A stretch of DNA of 64,000 bases from an uncultured Bacteroidota bacterium (GTDB lineage Bacteria; Bacteroidota; Bacteroidia; Bacteroidales; F082), in contig CAJXKB010000003.1 in NCBI GenBank assembly GCA_913055825.1, positions 1 through 64,000 of the forward strand. Reading direction: 5' to 3'. Numbering within the stretch: the first letter of the stretch is position 1; the number at the start of each line of letters is the position of its first letter. The position numbers were made by a program, and so were the translations under genes. The notes under the pieces were generated by a model that searched no databases, had not been told where the DNA came from, and was given only the letters and a program-made list of their open reading frames with translations. This document shows positions 36,292 to 46,500 of the stretch, piece by piece.

Positions 36292-37659
36292 ATGAAACTC
36301 TTTTACCATTTTGTTAAAGCTTTGTTTTCGGCTTTCATCGAAAATTTGTTGTCCGCTTCCCTTTTAAGGGTACTGTCCCTTTTGCTCCTGATGGCCTTTT
36401 CCGTTTCTGCCCGGGCACAGGTGGATGAGGTTGGATCGCACAGTCTGAAAATGAACATTAACGGTAGCATATTGAGAATTCCCTATTTTGCCGATTTTCA
36501 GCTGGACTCCTCAAATACTGCCATCAAAAAAATTGTGGTGGTGGTGCACGGAATGAACAGAAATGCCGGTGATTATTACCGCAACATGAAAGAAGCCGCA
36601 TCCATGAGTTCGCATTATACCGATTCGCTCATGGTCGTAGCGCCGCAGTTCCTTGAAGAAGAAGACCTTGATCCCAATTTTCTCGACAACAGCTACCTTT
36701 ATTGGTCCAGTGGATGGAAATCGGGTTCCAACTCAAAAAACAATTCGGGACATCCCCGCCCCGAACGCATTTCTTCCTATGCCGTAATGGACACGCTGAT
36801 GATGCGACTTGCCACTTTTCATCCAAATTTAAAGTTTATTATTTTGGCAGGCCATTCTGCCGGCGCACAGTTGGTAAACCGGTATTCGGCTGCCAGCCCT
36901 GTGACCGATATCCTTTGGAACAAATATGGAATTCATGTCCGGTTTATTGTGGCCAACCCGAGTTCGTACCTTTATCTTGATAATGAAAGGGCTATTGCCG
37001 GAACCGTAAACCAGTTCGCAGTTCCATCCACAACCTGTTCAACATACAATAATTGGCGTTACGGGCTGGACAAATTATATTCTTATCCCAATCAATTTGG
37101 TGCCGACTCTATACGTAACATGATGAAGCGCAGGGAGGTGGTTTATTTGCTTGGGGAACTGGATACGGACGAAACCTCTTCGTCGCTTGACCAGTCGTGC
37201 CAGGCCGAGTTACAGGGAAGTTACCGCCTGGAAAGAGGAACCATCTATTTTAATTATCTTAAACACTATTACGGTGAATCCATTACCAGCTTGCAGTACC
37301 GTGACACGGTCCCCGGGGCAGGGCACAACAACCGCGACATGTTTACCTCCTCCATAGGACGGTATTGGTTGTTTATGAGCGATCCGGCAGAAGGGCCGGC
37401 TTCCGTACTATTTCATACTAACAACAAATTGAAAGTTTATCCGAATCCGGCTAACGATTTTATCCACATTCAGTTGGATGATCATGTTAAGCCGACATAT
37501 TATTCCGTTTATAATGCCATGGGAACCATTCTGGTTAAACATCAGCTACTCAAAGAAAGACCATGTGTGCTCGACCTGAAAGATTTGAAGCCCGGGATGT
37601 ATCTGTTGGTGATCAAGACTAAACAGGAAACGATTAGAAAATGGTTTATTAAAAGATAA
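36292..37659 (+). CDS. T9SS-secreted alpha/beta hydrolase
   Basis: A 455-aa exported hydrolase. After a signal peptide (cleavage near ARAQ) the catalytic domain has VVVHGMNRNAGDYY (oxyanion strand), nucleophile Ser189 in LAGHSAGAQ, and a likely His in PGAGHNNRD; the acid could be the Asp in GELDTDET. The last about 75 residues form a type A T9SS sorting domain, KVYPNPANDFIHI...GMYLLVIKT...KWFIKR, so the enzyme is delivered to the cell surface or medium by the type IX system. It begins 13 nt after the MEMO-like gene. No exact family could be assigned; ester and amide substrates are both possible. Confidence 0.83.
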   Translation: MKLFYHFVKALFSAFIENLLSASLLRVLSLLLLMAFSVSARAQVDEVGSHSLKMNINGSILRIPYFADFQLDSSNTAIKKIVVVVHGMNRNAGDYYRNMKEAASMSSHYTDSLMVVAPQFLEEEDLDPNFLDNSYLYWSSGWKSGSNSKNNSGHPRPERISSYAVMDTLMMRLATFHPNLKFIILAGHSAGAQLVNRYSAASPVTDILWNKYGIHVRFIVANPSSYLYLDNERAIAGTVNQFAVPSTTCSTYNNWRYGLDKLYSYPNQFGADSIRNMMKRREVVYLLGELDTDETSSSLDQSCQAELQGSYRLERGTIYFNYLKHYYGESITSLQYRDTVPGAGHNNRDMFTSSIGRYWLFMSDPAEGPASVLFHTNNKLKVYPNPANDFIHIQLDDHVKPTYYSVYNAMGTILVKHQLLKERPCVLDLKDLKPGMYLLVIKTKQETIRKWFIKR

Positions 37660-37663
37660 AATC

Positions 37664-38806
37664 ATGAACAAATTCATACTTATTCTCTTTTTATTTCTGA
37701 ACATTTTTACAACTTCTATGGCGCAAAACAGAGTAAGGGCCAGGGTTCTGGGAATTGAGCCGGGTATTCTCACGCCTGGCAAATGGAATGCCATTACCGA
37801 TGTAAAAGGGGTTTCGGTAGGGCAGAAAACGCTTATTATAGGGGATTCTGTCCGCACGGGTGTTACGGTTATTTTGCCACACCAGGGAAACTTATTCCAA
37901 GAAAAGGTACCCGCTGCAGTTTTTGTTGGTAATGGTTTTGGCAAAGCAATCGGTACCACTCAAATAGAAGAACTCGGCAATATAGAAACCCCGATAGCAT
38001 TAACCAACACACTTAATGCCTTTCTCGTAGCCAATGCTTTAGTTGACTACACACTTTCAAACCCTGAAAATGCCCATGTTAGATCCATCAACCCTGTTGT
38101 TGGGGAAACCAATGATGGCTGGCTCAATGATATCCAATCGCGGGCGGTAAAAACTTCAGATGTTCTTGAAGCCATTAATTCGGCGACAACCGGACCGGTA
38201 CGGGAAGGATGTGTAGGCGCCGGTACCGGTACAATGTGTATGGGATTTAAAGGAGGTATAGGGACCTCATCGCGTGTGCTGCCAAAAGACAAAACCGGAT
38301 ATACGGTGGGGGTTCTTGTTCAAACAAATTTTGGCGGAATACTGACAATTAACGGTGCACCCGTAGGTAAAGAATTGAACAATTATTATATGGCTAACGA
38401 CGTACCTTATGTTGTTGATGGTTCCTGCATGATTATAATTGCAACCGATGCCCCTTTATCTGTTAGGAACTTAAAACGACTGGCCAAACGCTCCTATTTA
38501 GCCTTAGGGCGTGTCGGATCTTTTTCATCAAACGGGAGCGGCGATTACATTATTGCATTTAGCACCGACGAAAGAGTTCAGGTTCCTTACCGTTCAGGGG
38601 AACAAGAAAGAATGATCCCTGATGTGCCTAATGATAAAATGTCGCCACTCTTTCTCGCAGTTGTTGAATCAACTGAAGAAGCTATTTACAATTCACTTTT
38701 TATGGCTACCGACATGAAAGGCCAACACGGTAGAGTAGTAAAAGCACTTCCCATTGCAAAAACACTTCGGATATTGGATAAACATAAAGCTCGCATAAAG
38801 AAATAA
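37664..38806 (+). CDS. Exported P1-family aminopeptidase (DmpA/BapA-like)
   Basis: Self-processing Ntn-type aminopeptidase of family P1 (S58); members cleave N-terminal residues, including D-amino acid amides (DmpA) and beta-amino acids (BapA). Signal peptide to about residue 21. Family motifs: GVTVILPHQG, NGFGKAIGTTQIEELG, NPVVGETNDGWLND and REGCVGAGTGT. The precursor cleaves itself between Gly and Ser in VDGS (Gly253/Ser254), making Ser254 the N-terminal nucleophile of the small subunit. It starts 4 nt after the preceding gene. The choice between alpha, beta and D substrates cannot be made from sequence. Confidence 0.9.
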   Translation: MNKFILILFLFLNIFTTSMAQNRVRARVLGIEPGILTPGKWNAITDVKGVSVGQKTLIIGDSVRTGVTVILPHQGNLFQEKVPAAVFVGNGFGKAIGTTQIEELGNIETPIALTNTLNAFLVANALVDYTLSNPENAHVRSINPVVGETNDGWLNDIQSRAVKTSDVLEAINSATTGPVREGCVGAGTGTMCMGFKGGIGTSSRVLPKDKTGYTVGVLVQTNFGGILTINGAPVGKELNNYYMANDVPYVVDGSCMIIIATDAPLSVRNLKRLAKRSYLALGRVGSFSSNGSGDYIIAFSTDERVQVPYRSGEQERMIPDVPNDKMSPLFLAVVESTEEAIYNSLFMATDMKGQHGRVVKALPIAKTLRILDKHKARIKK

Positions 38807-38821
38807 CCAATTTATTTGACA

Positions 38822-40705
38822 ATGAATAATTTTAACTTTAAAAAATTTGGCTTTCGATCAGCATTTGTTTTTCTTCTTGTTCTCATCCCTTTTTTGGGTA
38901 ACAGCCAAAATAGTTTACCGGTTAGTAAAAACTTCTCGAAAGCGCTTCAAGCAAAAACAAGGACAACAATTGGAATACCGGGGCCGGGATACTGGCAAAA
39001 CCGCATTTCGTACGATATTACAGCAGAAGTTATTCCTTCGGAAAAAAAACTTATTGGCAGCGAGAAAATTAGTTTTGTGAATAATAGCCCCGACACCCTA
39101 TACCAAATAGTATTTCATCTTTTTCAAAATTTATATAAAAAAGGAAGCCAAAGAGACAGCCCTGTTAATCCTGACGATATCGGTTCAGGCGTCAAGATTA
39201 GAGTCTTAGAAATTGATAATCGGCTTATTACGAATTTTAAGATTATAGGCACCCTATTAATTGCAGAACTAAAAACACCCGTTTTCCCTTCCGAAGCAAA
39301 GAATATAAACGTAAAGTGGAGTTTTTCAATTCCTTCTAAAACCAATATGCGTATGGGAGCTAAAGATGACTCATCTTTCTTTTTGGGGCAATGGTATCCG
39401 AAAGTTGCTGTTTACGACGACATAAAAGGATGGGACATGAATATCCACACCGGCGGCCAGGAATTTTATTATGATATTGGAAATTATAAATACACTGTGA
39501 AAGTCCCCGACGGCTATATGGTTTGGGGTTCGGGATTACTTAAAAACGGCAAAGAAGTACTGCAAAATAACATCTACAAAAAGTTTTTGGAGGCACATCA
39601 AAGCGATGCCATTATTCCCATCATAAGTTTAGACGATTTCAAAAAAAGCAAACCCTTAACTAAAAGCAACATCTGGAAATTTGAAGCCGATCAGGTATCA
39701 GATGTCGCCTTCGGAATAAGCAATCACTTTCTTTGGGATGCATCTTCTTTGGAAATATCAGGCAATAAAATCTTTGTAGAAGCAGTTTATCCACCTAAGG
39801 CAAAAGATTTTACCGAAGTTGTAAAATTGGCGAAGAAAACACTTGTTTATTTATCAACCGATTTACCGGGAGTCCCATTTCCATTTCCGGCGGTAACTGT
39901 TTTTAACGGTACAAACGGAAGCAGTGGTATGGAGTACCCCATGATTGAAAACGATCCTTCAGCTGATAATCATGGCAGGACCGTTGATGTAACCGCCCAC
40001 GAAATCACACACAACTATTTTCCCTTTTACGTTTTAACCAACGAAACCGAACATGCATGGATGGATGAAGCTTTTGCATCAATGCTTCCCTATAAATATC
40101 AATTGAAAAATGAACCTTCGTTAAACCGCTTAACGCGATTCGCAAAGAGCATGAGCAAAAAAGCGAATACAGATTGGAATATTGCCGCCATGACCAATTC
40201 GACCATGCTAAAGGGCAGAATATCATACTTCAATAATTACATGAAGCCGGCTGTAGCATTATACGTCCTAAAAGATATGCTGGGAGAAAAATTGTTCAGG
40301 CAGTGCCTTATTACATACATCAATACCTGGAAAAGAAAACATCCCACACCGACAGATTTCTTTAATATAATTAATCAAACCGCCCATCAAAACCTAAACT
40401 GGTTTTGGAAGTCCTGGTTTTTCGAAAACGGTTACCCCGATTTAAGTATCAACCATATTGCAATAAATAATAATTCATATGAAATAACAATTAAGAAATT
40501 GGGAGATCTTCCGGTTCCCCTGAACCTGATTGTAACTTTCAACGACCATTCAATACAAAGAATTCATTATTCAGCAGCCATTTGGAGAGATAAAAGCACC
40601 AAAATAGTTACAATTAAAACTAACAAAAAAATTGATAAACTAAAACTCGGTAATGACTATATACCGGACATAAATTTAGATAATAATATATTGTATATCA
40701 AATAA
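38822..40705 (+). CDS. Exported M1-family zinc aminopeptidase
   Basis: Metallo-aminopeptidase of 627 aa with signal peptide (to about residue 29, LGNSQ). The M1 fold starts with the beta-saddle domain (SYDITAEV). The exopeptidase motif reads SSGMEYP (a GxMEN variant) and the zinc motif is His393-Glu394-x-x-His397-18 residues-Glu416 (HEITHNYF...WMDEAF). Shorter than canonical PepN, matching the Bacteroidota M1 group that lacks a C-terminal helical domain. Last gene of the tightly packed operon (15 nt after the P1 gene). It would release N-terminal residues from peptides in the periplasm. Confidence 0.9.
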   Translation: MNNFNFKKFGFRSAFVFLLVLIPFLGNSQNSLPVSKNFSKALQAKTRTTIGIPGPGYWQNRISYDITAEVIPSEKKLIGSEKISFVNNSPDTLYQIVFHLFQNLYKKGSQRDSPVNPDDIGSGVKIRVLEIDNRLITNFKIIGTLLIAELKTPVFPSEAKNINVKWSFSIPSKTNMRMGAKDDSSFFLGQWYPKVAVYDDIKGWDMNIHTGGQEFYYDIGNYKYTVKVPDGYMVWGSGLLKNGKEVLQNNIYKKFLEAHQSDAIIPIISLDDFKKSKPLTKSNIWKFEADQVSDVAFGISNHFLWDASSLEISGNKIFVEAVYPPKAKDFTEVVKLAKKTLVYLSTDLPGVPFPFPAVTVFNGTNGSSGMEYPMIENDPSADNHGRTVDVTAHEITHNYFPFYVLTNETEHAWMDEAFASMLPYKYQLKNEPSLNRLTRFAKSMSKKANTDWNIAAMTNSTMLKGRISYFNNYMKPAVALYVLKDMLGEKLFRQCLITYINTWKRKHPTPTDFFNIINQTAHQNLNWFWKSWFFENGYPDLSINHIAINNNSYEITIKKLGDLPVPLNLIVTFNDHSIQRIHYSAAIWRDKSTKIVTIKTNKKIDKLKLGNDYIPDINLDNNILYIK

Positions 40706-40837
40706 TTATATTGCTTATCTGGTTTACAATAATATTTTCGATAGTTAATTAAGGGAAAAATGGTTGGAGGTTTAGGCTATTTCATAATAATCTGATAATA
40801 AAAAAATGTACTTTTAACCCGTTAGAAAACACTAAAT

Positions 40838-42346
40838 ATGAAAGCTTTACGAATTGAGATATTTATTTTTTTCTTTCTGGCATCCTTGACGGCCACAAGC
40901 CAGTTGTCCGGTAACTTTTCGCATGACGAATGTACCATTGGCGTGGCTTCGGGAAATGCTACCAGCGATGGCCGCCCCATGGTATGGAAAACCCGCGATT
41001 ATAGTTCGGCACCCAACAACGAAGTAAAATACAACACCGCTTATCGTTACAAATTCATCAGTGTATCCAATGCCGGAAGCAGCACTTATTCCTGGATGGG
41101 ATTAAACGAACACGGTTTTGCCATTGTAAATACCTTATCTTCCGATTTGGAGGCAGGTTCTTCAGGCCCCTCCAATGGCGCATTTATGCGCGATGTTCTG
41201 GGAAACTGTAAAACTGTGGAAGCGTTTCGTCATTATCTGGATTCGACCAACCAAAGCGGGCGCAAGACCCATGCAGATTTCGGGGTAATTGATTCAACCG
41301 GTGAGGCGGCAATATTTGAAACTTCCGGCAACAACTATTGGGAATTTAATGCAGATGATTCCCCGCATGGCTATGTGATACGAACCAATTTTTCCATGAC
41401 GGGGGGCGGCTCTACCGGTATTGAAAGGTATAACCGTTCGTCAGACCTGATAGCCCAATTTTATGCAGGTGATTCCCTAAATCTCAAAAGTATCCTACGC
41501 TACCAAATGCGCGATTTCTCTGATTTCGACAGTAATCCGGTTTCGGTTCCCTTTCCACATCAATGGTCGCCGGGTATTCCTAAAGGATACATCAATACCT
41601 CCAAAAGTATATGCCGCAACTCTTCGGTTTCGGCTGCTGTTATTCATGGGGTTCTGCCAACGGAGCAAGCAGGTTTATCCACCATGTGGACTATTTTAGG
41701 GCAACCGGCAAGCAGCGTGGCACTACCGTATTGGCCCGTCGTGAATACTCCGGTAGAAGCCGACGGTGAATCCACTTCTCCTTTGTGTGATATTGCCCGT
41801 CAAATCAGATCGACACTGTTTGATTTTGTTTCAGATGATGAATACATCAACTCCTATAAACTTCGCGATGGCAATGGTGCTGGTCTGTGGTCGTGTACTT
41901 TTCCATTTGAAGATAGTGTTTTGACAACCACGAAAACTTTTATGGACAGTATGCGTACTTTAACTCTTTTACCAAAGAATGTGATATCGCTAAAAGAAAA
42001 AAGCCTGGCACAAAGGGCTTTGTCACGTTTAAAGTATTTTCGCCAGTCGCTTATCTCCGGTGTTCCGGAAAACAAAACCGGCTTAATAGTAATCTATCCA
42101 AACCCGGTCCAATCGGGTTTGTTAAACATTCGTTACACCTTAAAGAAAAATGCATTTGTAAAAATTGAATTCTGTTCGGCACAGGGACAGGTGCTGATGG
42201 TATTGGCCAATGAAAAACAAAGTCCCGGTCCCCATGTTTATCAAATTCACAGAGAGGTTTTTCGAGACAATGGTGTTTATTTGTTAATCTTTCAGCAAGA
42301 TAACAGCATAAAAACAGTTAAAATTATTGTCCGGCAAGGTAAATAA
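40838..42346 (+). CDS. T9SS-tagged C45/acyltransferase-like Ntn hydrolase
   Basis: Paralogue of the C45 protein at 27663-28892. Shared elements include the predicted nucleophile Cys32 in DECTIGVASGNATSDGRPMVWKTRD (compare ACTSAVIS..NGRPMLWKNRD) and the motif TMWTILGQPASSVALP. Unlike the paralogue, about nine residues separate the likely signal cleavage site (TATSQ) from Cys32, so propeptide removal is needed. A C-terminal type A T9SS sorting domain (about 425-502, IYPNPVQSGLLNI...GVYLLIFQQ) sends it to the cell surface. It lies 132 nt after the M1 gene, in the same direction. Confidence 0.85.
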   Translation: MKALRIEIFIFFFLASLTATSQLSGNFSHDECTIGVASGNATSDGRPMVWKTRDYSSAPNNEVKYNTAYRYKFISVSNAGSSTYSWMGLNEHGFAIVNTLSSDLEAGSSGPSNGAFMRDVLGNCKTVEAFRHYLDSTNQSGRKTHADFGVIDSTGEAAIFETSGNNYWEFNADDSPHGYVIRTNFSMTGGGSTGIERYNRSSDLIAQFYAGDSLNLKSILRYQMRDFSDFDSNPVSVPFPHQWSPGIPKGYINTSKSICRNSSVSAAVIHGVLPTEQAGLSTMWTILGQPASSVALPYWPVVNTPVEADGESTSPLCDIARQIRSTLFDFVSDDEYINSYKLRDGNGAGLWSCTFPFEDSVLTTTKTFMDSMRTLTLLPKNVISLKEKSLAQRALSRLKYFRQSLISGVPENKTGLIVIYPNPVQSGLLNIRYTLKKNAFVKIEFCSAQGQVLMVLANEKQSPGPHVYQIHREVFRDNGVYLLIFQQDNSIKTVKIIVRQGK

Positions 42347-42407
42347 TATTTAGTCTAAATGATAGTGTGTTCGTTTTAATAATGTGAGTTCAATACAAGT
42401 TATCTAA

Positions 42408-43187
42408 TCATTTCTGTCTCCAGGGTTTTAGTTTAGATGGATCAATCGCACGGATCAATGCCCTGGCCAGCACCCGATTAGAATCGATAAGTGGAACGCC
42501 ACCAAAGTTGTTGGTTTTATAAGCCAATGACAATTCGGTGCACCCCAACACAATAACTTCCACTTTTTCATAGATTAAAGATCGGGTCGCATTTTCAAGC
42601 TGTTGCCTTGATTTAAAGGAAATGCTTCCCGTAACAGATTTAATTCCATAATCAGGATGATAAATGGCCTGGTGAATTTTCTTCTGAACAGCTTCTGTAG
42701 GATAAACAACTTTAAGTCCATAATCTTCCAATAATTGATATTGTCCCGCTTTTACAGTACCCGTTGTTGCCAACACCCCAAGCCTATTCACACCATTGAA
42801 CTCCAGCTTTATCACTTTGGCCACTTCTTCAATCATATTCAGCAGTTTAAGTTTCATTTTGCTTTTATTGAGTTCATCAATAACAACATTAAAAATAGCG
42901 GGTGCGTGAGCCGAATTACAGGCTATTCCGGCAACAGTAACCCCTAACAACCCTAATTTTTTCAACATCGAAAATATAGCATGAGCCGGATTTTCGGAAA
43001 CGGAACCCAAAATGAATTCAGTTCGGTCTGCAATGTTTTGTGGCACTGATAATAAAACTTGTGGCAGATGATCCTGATCTTTTATTGCAATAGTCTCGTT
43101 GATAATCATCTCCGATAGATTTACTCCAGCCATTGGGCCCATGCCACCTATGATACCAATGAGTTTTTTGTTTGCTTCGTATTCCAT
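42408..43187 (-). CDS. Aspartate/glutamate racemase-family protein (cytoplasmic)
   Basis: PLP-independent racemase of the aspartate racemase type (259 aa, no signal peptide). The N-terminal IGIIGGMGPMA and the two catalytic cysteines, Cys90 (IACNSAH) and Cys216 (LGCTELS), are in place, so an active two-base enzyme is expected. Its substrate among Asp, Glu and other amino acids is not fixed by the motifs. It stands alone on the minus strand, between the C45 paralogue and SusC, in a region rich in isoaspartyl and peptide hydrolases. D-Asp produced by protein ageing would be a fitting substrate (inference). Confidence 0.88.
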   Translation of the reverse strand: MEYEANKKLIGIIGGMGPMAGVNLSEMIINETIAIKDQDHLPQVLLSVPQNIADRTEFILGSVSENPAHAIFSMLKKLGLLGVTVAGIACNSAHAPAIFNVVIDELNKSKMKLKLLNMIEEVAKVIKLEFNGVNRLGVLATTGTVKAGQYQLLEDYGLKVVYPTEAVQKKIHQAIYHPDYGIKSVTGSISFKSRQQLENATRSLIYEKVEVIVLGCTELSLAYKTNNFGGVPLIDSNRVLARALIRAIDPSKLKPWRQK

Positions 43188-43574
43188 TTTACACTACTAT
43201 TATTTTTATTTATCAAAAAAATTTACATTGTAAAAAATTATTGGATTAATATTTTTCTTTTGAAAGATGTTTTAATTTACTACTCAATTCCTCTTAATTA
43301 TTTCTATTTGCTACTTAATATCTCTATATGCTTACAGATAATAAATATCTTTTAATAAAAAAAATAAATATATCCAAATTTTAATTGTTAATTTGTTGTA
43401 AAATTAATAAAAGGTTGTTATTATTGCACAACAAAAAAAGGTAAAAGGCATTTTTGTCATATAACAAAAAAATTAGAGTTCTGCTGGAAGTCATTAATTT
43501 CTATCATTATAAACTAAATAGCGAGTTATCTTAAAGTCAATATTATTAATATTATTCACCAAATCTTTCACATT
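43188..43574. other. AT-rich divergent region upstream of the SusC/SusD pair
   Basis: This 387-bp gap holds one promoter candidate (43396-43426) with a small inverted repeat GTTGT...ACAAC across the -7 box. A run of AT-rich sequence and a short direct repeat (AATATTATT twice) lie just before the susC ATG. No ECF sigma/anti-sigma pair or hybrid regulator typical of Sus-like loci is adjacent. Confidence 0.5.
43396..43426 (+). promoter_or_regulatory. Candidate promoter of the susC-susD pair
   Basis: TTG (43396-43398), 20 nt, then TATTATTG (43419-43426), one base off TAnnTTTG. The leader to the ATG would be about 140 nt. Confidence 0.4.
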
Positions 43575-46500
43575 ATGAAAAAAATTTATGCTTTAATGAT
43601 GCTTGTTTGTATGTTTATGCTTCCCTATGGGGCATGGGCCCAGACAAGTACAATTACGGGAAAGGTTACTTCTATCTCAAATGGGGAGTCGTTGCCCGGA
43701 GTGTCAATTCTATTGAAAGGGACAAATACAGGAACCGTCACTGATTTTGACGGAAATTTTTCCTTAAAAGTCCCTGCAAAAGGAGGTACACTGGTCTTTT
43801 CTTTCATTGGTTATCAAACACTGGAGGTAAAATTGAGTGGAAAGAAAGTGTACAACATCAGCTTGCGTGAAAACATTACCAAATTAAATGAAGTAGTGGT
43901 TTCCGCTTTGGGTTTTAAACAAATGAAAGATCAGATGGGAGCATCGGTTTCAGTTGTAAGGCCTCAACAAATTACACAATCAGGCGAAGTTAACCTTATT
44001 AATTCATTGGGGGCAAAAGCATCCAATGTAGATATTTCGCAAACAAACGGTGACCCGGGGGCCGGGTCAAACATCCGTATCCGAGGGGCCAACACCATTA
44101 CAGGCTCCACACAACCCCTTATTATTCTTGACGGCGTGCCTATCAACAACTCCACATCTTACGGGGGAGGAAACAATGTAACAGGCGGAACCTCCGGGGG
44201 TACTTCACAGGAGTCACGCCTAAATGATATTAACCCCGATGATATCGAATCAATACAAATTTTAAAAGGGGCCTCTGCCGCATCTTTATGGGGATCAAGG
44301 GCTTCCAACGGAGTAATTGTTATTACCACAAAAAGCGGGAAAGCAGGAAAAATGCGTATCAATTACAAATTTACCAGTTCATTTGATCAGGTAAGCCAAC
44401 GAATTCCCATGCAAAATACGTGGGGACAGGGCCGTAGCGGAGTGTATTCCCCTACAAAATCCGAATCTTGGGGCGATTATATCCCCGACAGGGCTGGAGG
44501 CGCCGATGAGGTAAACACTTCCGGGGAATATTACAGGGCCGATGACGGCACAATTTACTACCCGATTATTACTAAAAATTCGAAAGATACGTATGTGGAT
44601 TCCAATTGGGATGCTGTCTTTAGGATGGGTAACAGCCTGCAACACAATTTGAGTATTAGCGGGGGCACCGATAAAGGGAATTATTTCTTTAGTCTGGGCC
44701 GCCTGGATCAAAATGGTATTATCCGTAACTCAGATTACAACAGAACCAATCTACGTTTGAATACCAGTTTTAAGCTGGCCACGTGGTTGCACGTTACCAC
44801 CAAAGCCGGATACACGCATTCGTTCTCTAACAGGATACAACAAAGTTCAAATACGGCAGGACTGTTGCTGGGATTACTTCGTAACCCGCCCGATTTTGAC
44901 ATTAGAGATTATATCGGCACTTATGTAAACAGTGCAGGTGAAGAATTCCCATACCGCCCGCGTGCCTATAGAAATTATTTGGGTAAAAAATCATACGCCA
45001 CCTATAACAACCCACTTTGGACCACCAACGAACAGGAGGCCAACTCCAAATTGGATCGGATTATTTTTGTCCCGGAAATTAATATTATCCCTCTGGATTG
45101 GCTGCGATTTACTTTAAGGGGCGGCATTGATAATTATACCAATCACCGGTTGTATTTCTTTCCTGTTGGAAGTGCCGGCTCAAGAAGCCCGGGCGTGTTG
45201 GCGGAAGATGTTATTTGGAACCAGGAGGTAAACTATGATGCTATTGCAAAAGGTAATTTCCATCTCGGTAAAGACGTATCCCTTCAGGCTACATTGGGAT
45301 ACAATATCAATAGCCGGAGAAGGACACGAAACTCTTCCGAACTTACAGGTTTTTTGGTAAATACCCATAAACATACCACTGATTTGAACAGTGCTGCGGA
45401 AAATTCAACCATCGATAATTACAACCGACAAATCTTGTCGAACAGGGGATATTTGCTACTTTCATTCCATTTGTTCAATCAATTGTTTATCAACTTGTCA
45501 GGAACAGGGGAAGCAGCTTCTACAATTAAAGGAAACTTTTACTACCCATCAGTGGATGCAGCCTGGCAAATGAATAAAATACTAAACCTGAAAGGTTCGG
45601 CCCTTACTTTTATGAAACTAAGGGCGTCGTGGGGAAAAGTAGGTACGCAACCGGGAGCCTATCACTTTCAAAACCTTGCCGAGAGTGGTTTTAGTTACAG
45701 CTCATACAGTGACCCATTGGATATTGCCCTTTTTGGCGGAGGGTTCAGGTTAGACAACAACAAAGGAACGCCTGACCTGAAACCTGAAATCAAAACAGAA
45801 TGGGAAGTTGGTTTTGACTTTAGGTTTTTAAGCGACAACCTTACCCTTTCGCTTACTTATTATCACAACAAAATAAACGACATTTTGATTAATTTGGGGC
45901 TAACACCATCTTCAGGTTTTGATACCCAATACACCAACGCTGCAAGCATGCAAAACAAAGGGTTTGAAGGAAGCCTGGATTATACAATTATCCATAACAA
46001 AAACTGGAATATCGGCGTTTATGGAAACTTTGGCCTGAACAGAAATAAAGTTCTTAGTTTAAGCGGAACCAGTACTATTGACCTCACCGGACAATCGGTA
46101 AGTTCAAGGGCCATTGTTGGCTATCCGCTCGGTGAGCTTTATGGTACCGGTTCGCAAACCGATGCTGACGGAAATTTCATTCTCGATGCCAACGGATTTC
46201 CACAGCTGACCTCCGGCCCCGTTCCATTGGGTGATCCAAACCCTAAATGGCAGTCCGGATTAGGCCTGCGTGTTAACTGGAAAACCATAAGCTTAAATGT
46301 GTTGTTTGAACATTCGCATGGAGGAGTATTTATGCCAAGGACGTTGTGGGTTTTAAGAAGATTTGGTACAACACAGGAAACAGCCAACAGGATTACAACT
46401 ACACAGGATTTGGTTGATTACAAAGGAAATGTTATTCCTGCAGGGACAACTGTTCGAGGCTCAGTGGCCGACTTTGGCGGGGGCCCCGTATTGCTTGACG

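Noticed and set aside
40706-40837. Terminator after the M1 gene
   Set aside because: Only an imperfect AT-rich inverted repeat (around TATATTG/CAATAATA) is present, too weak to call.
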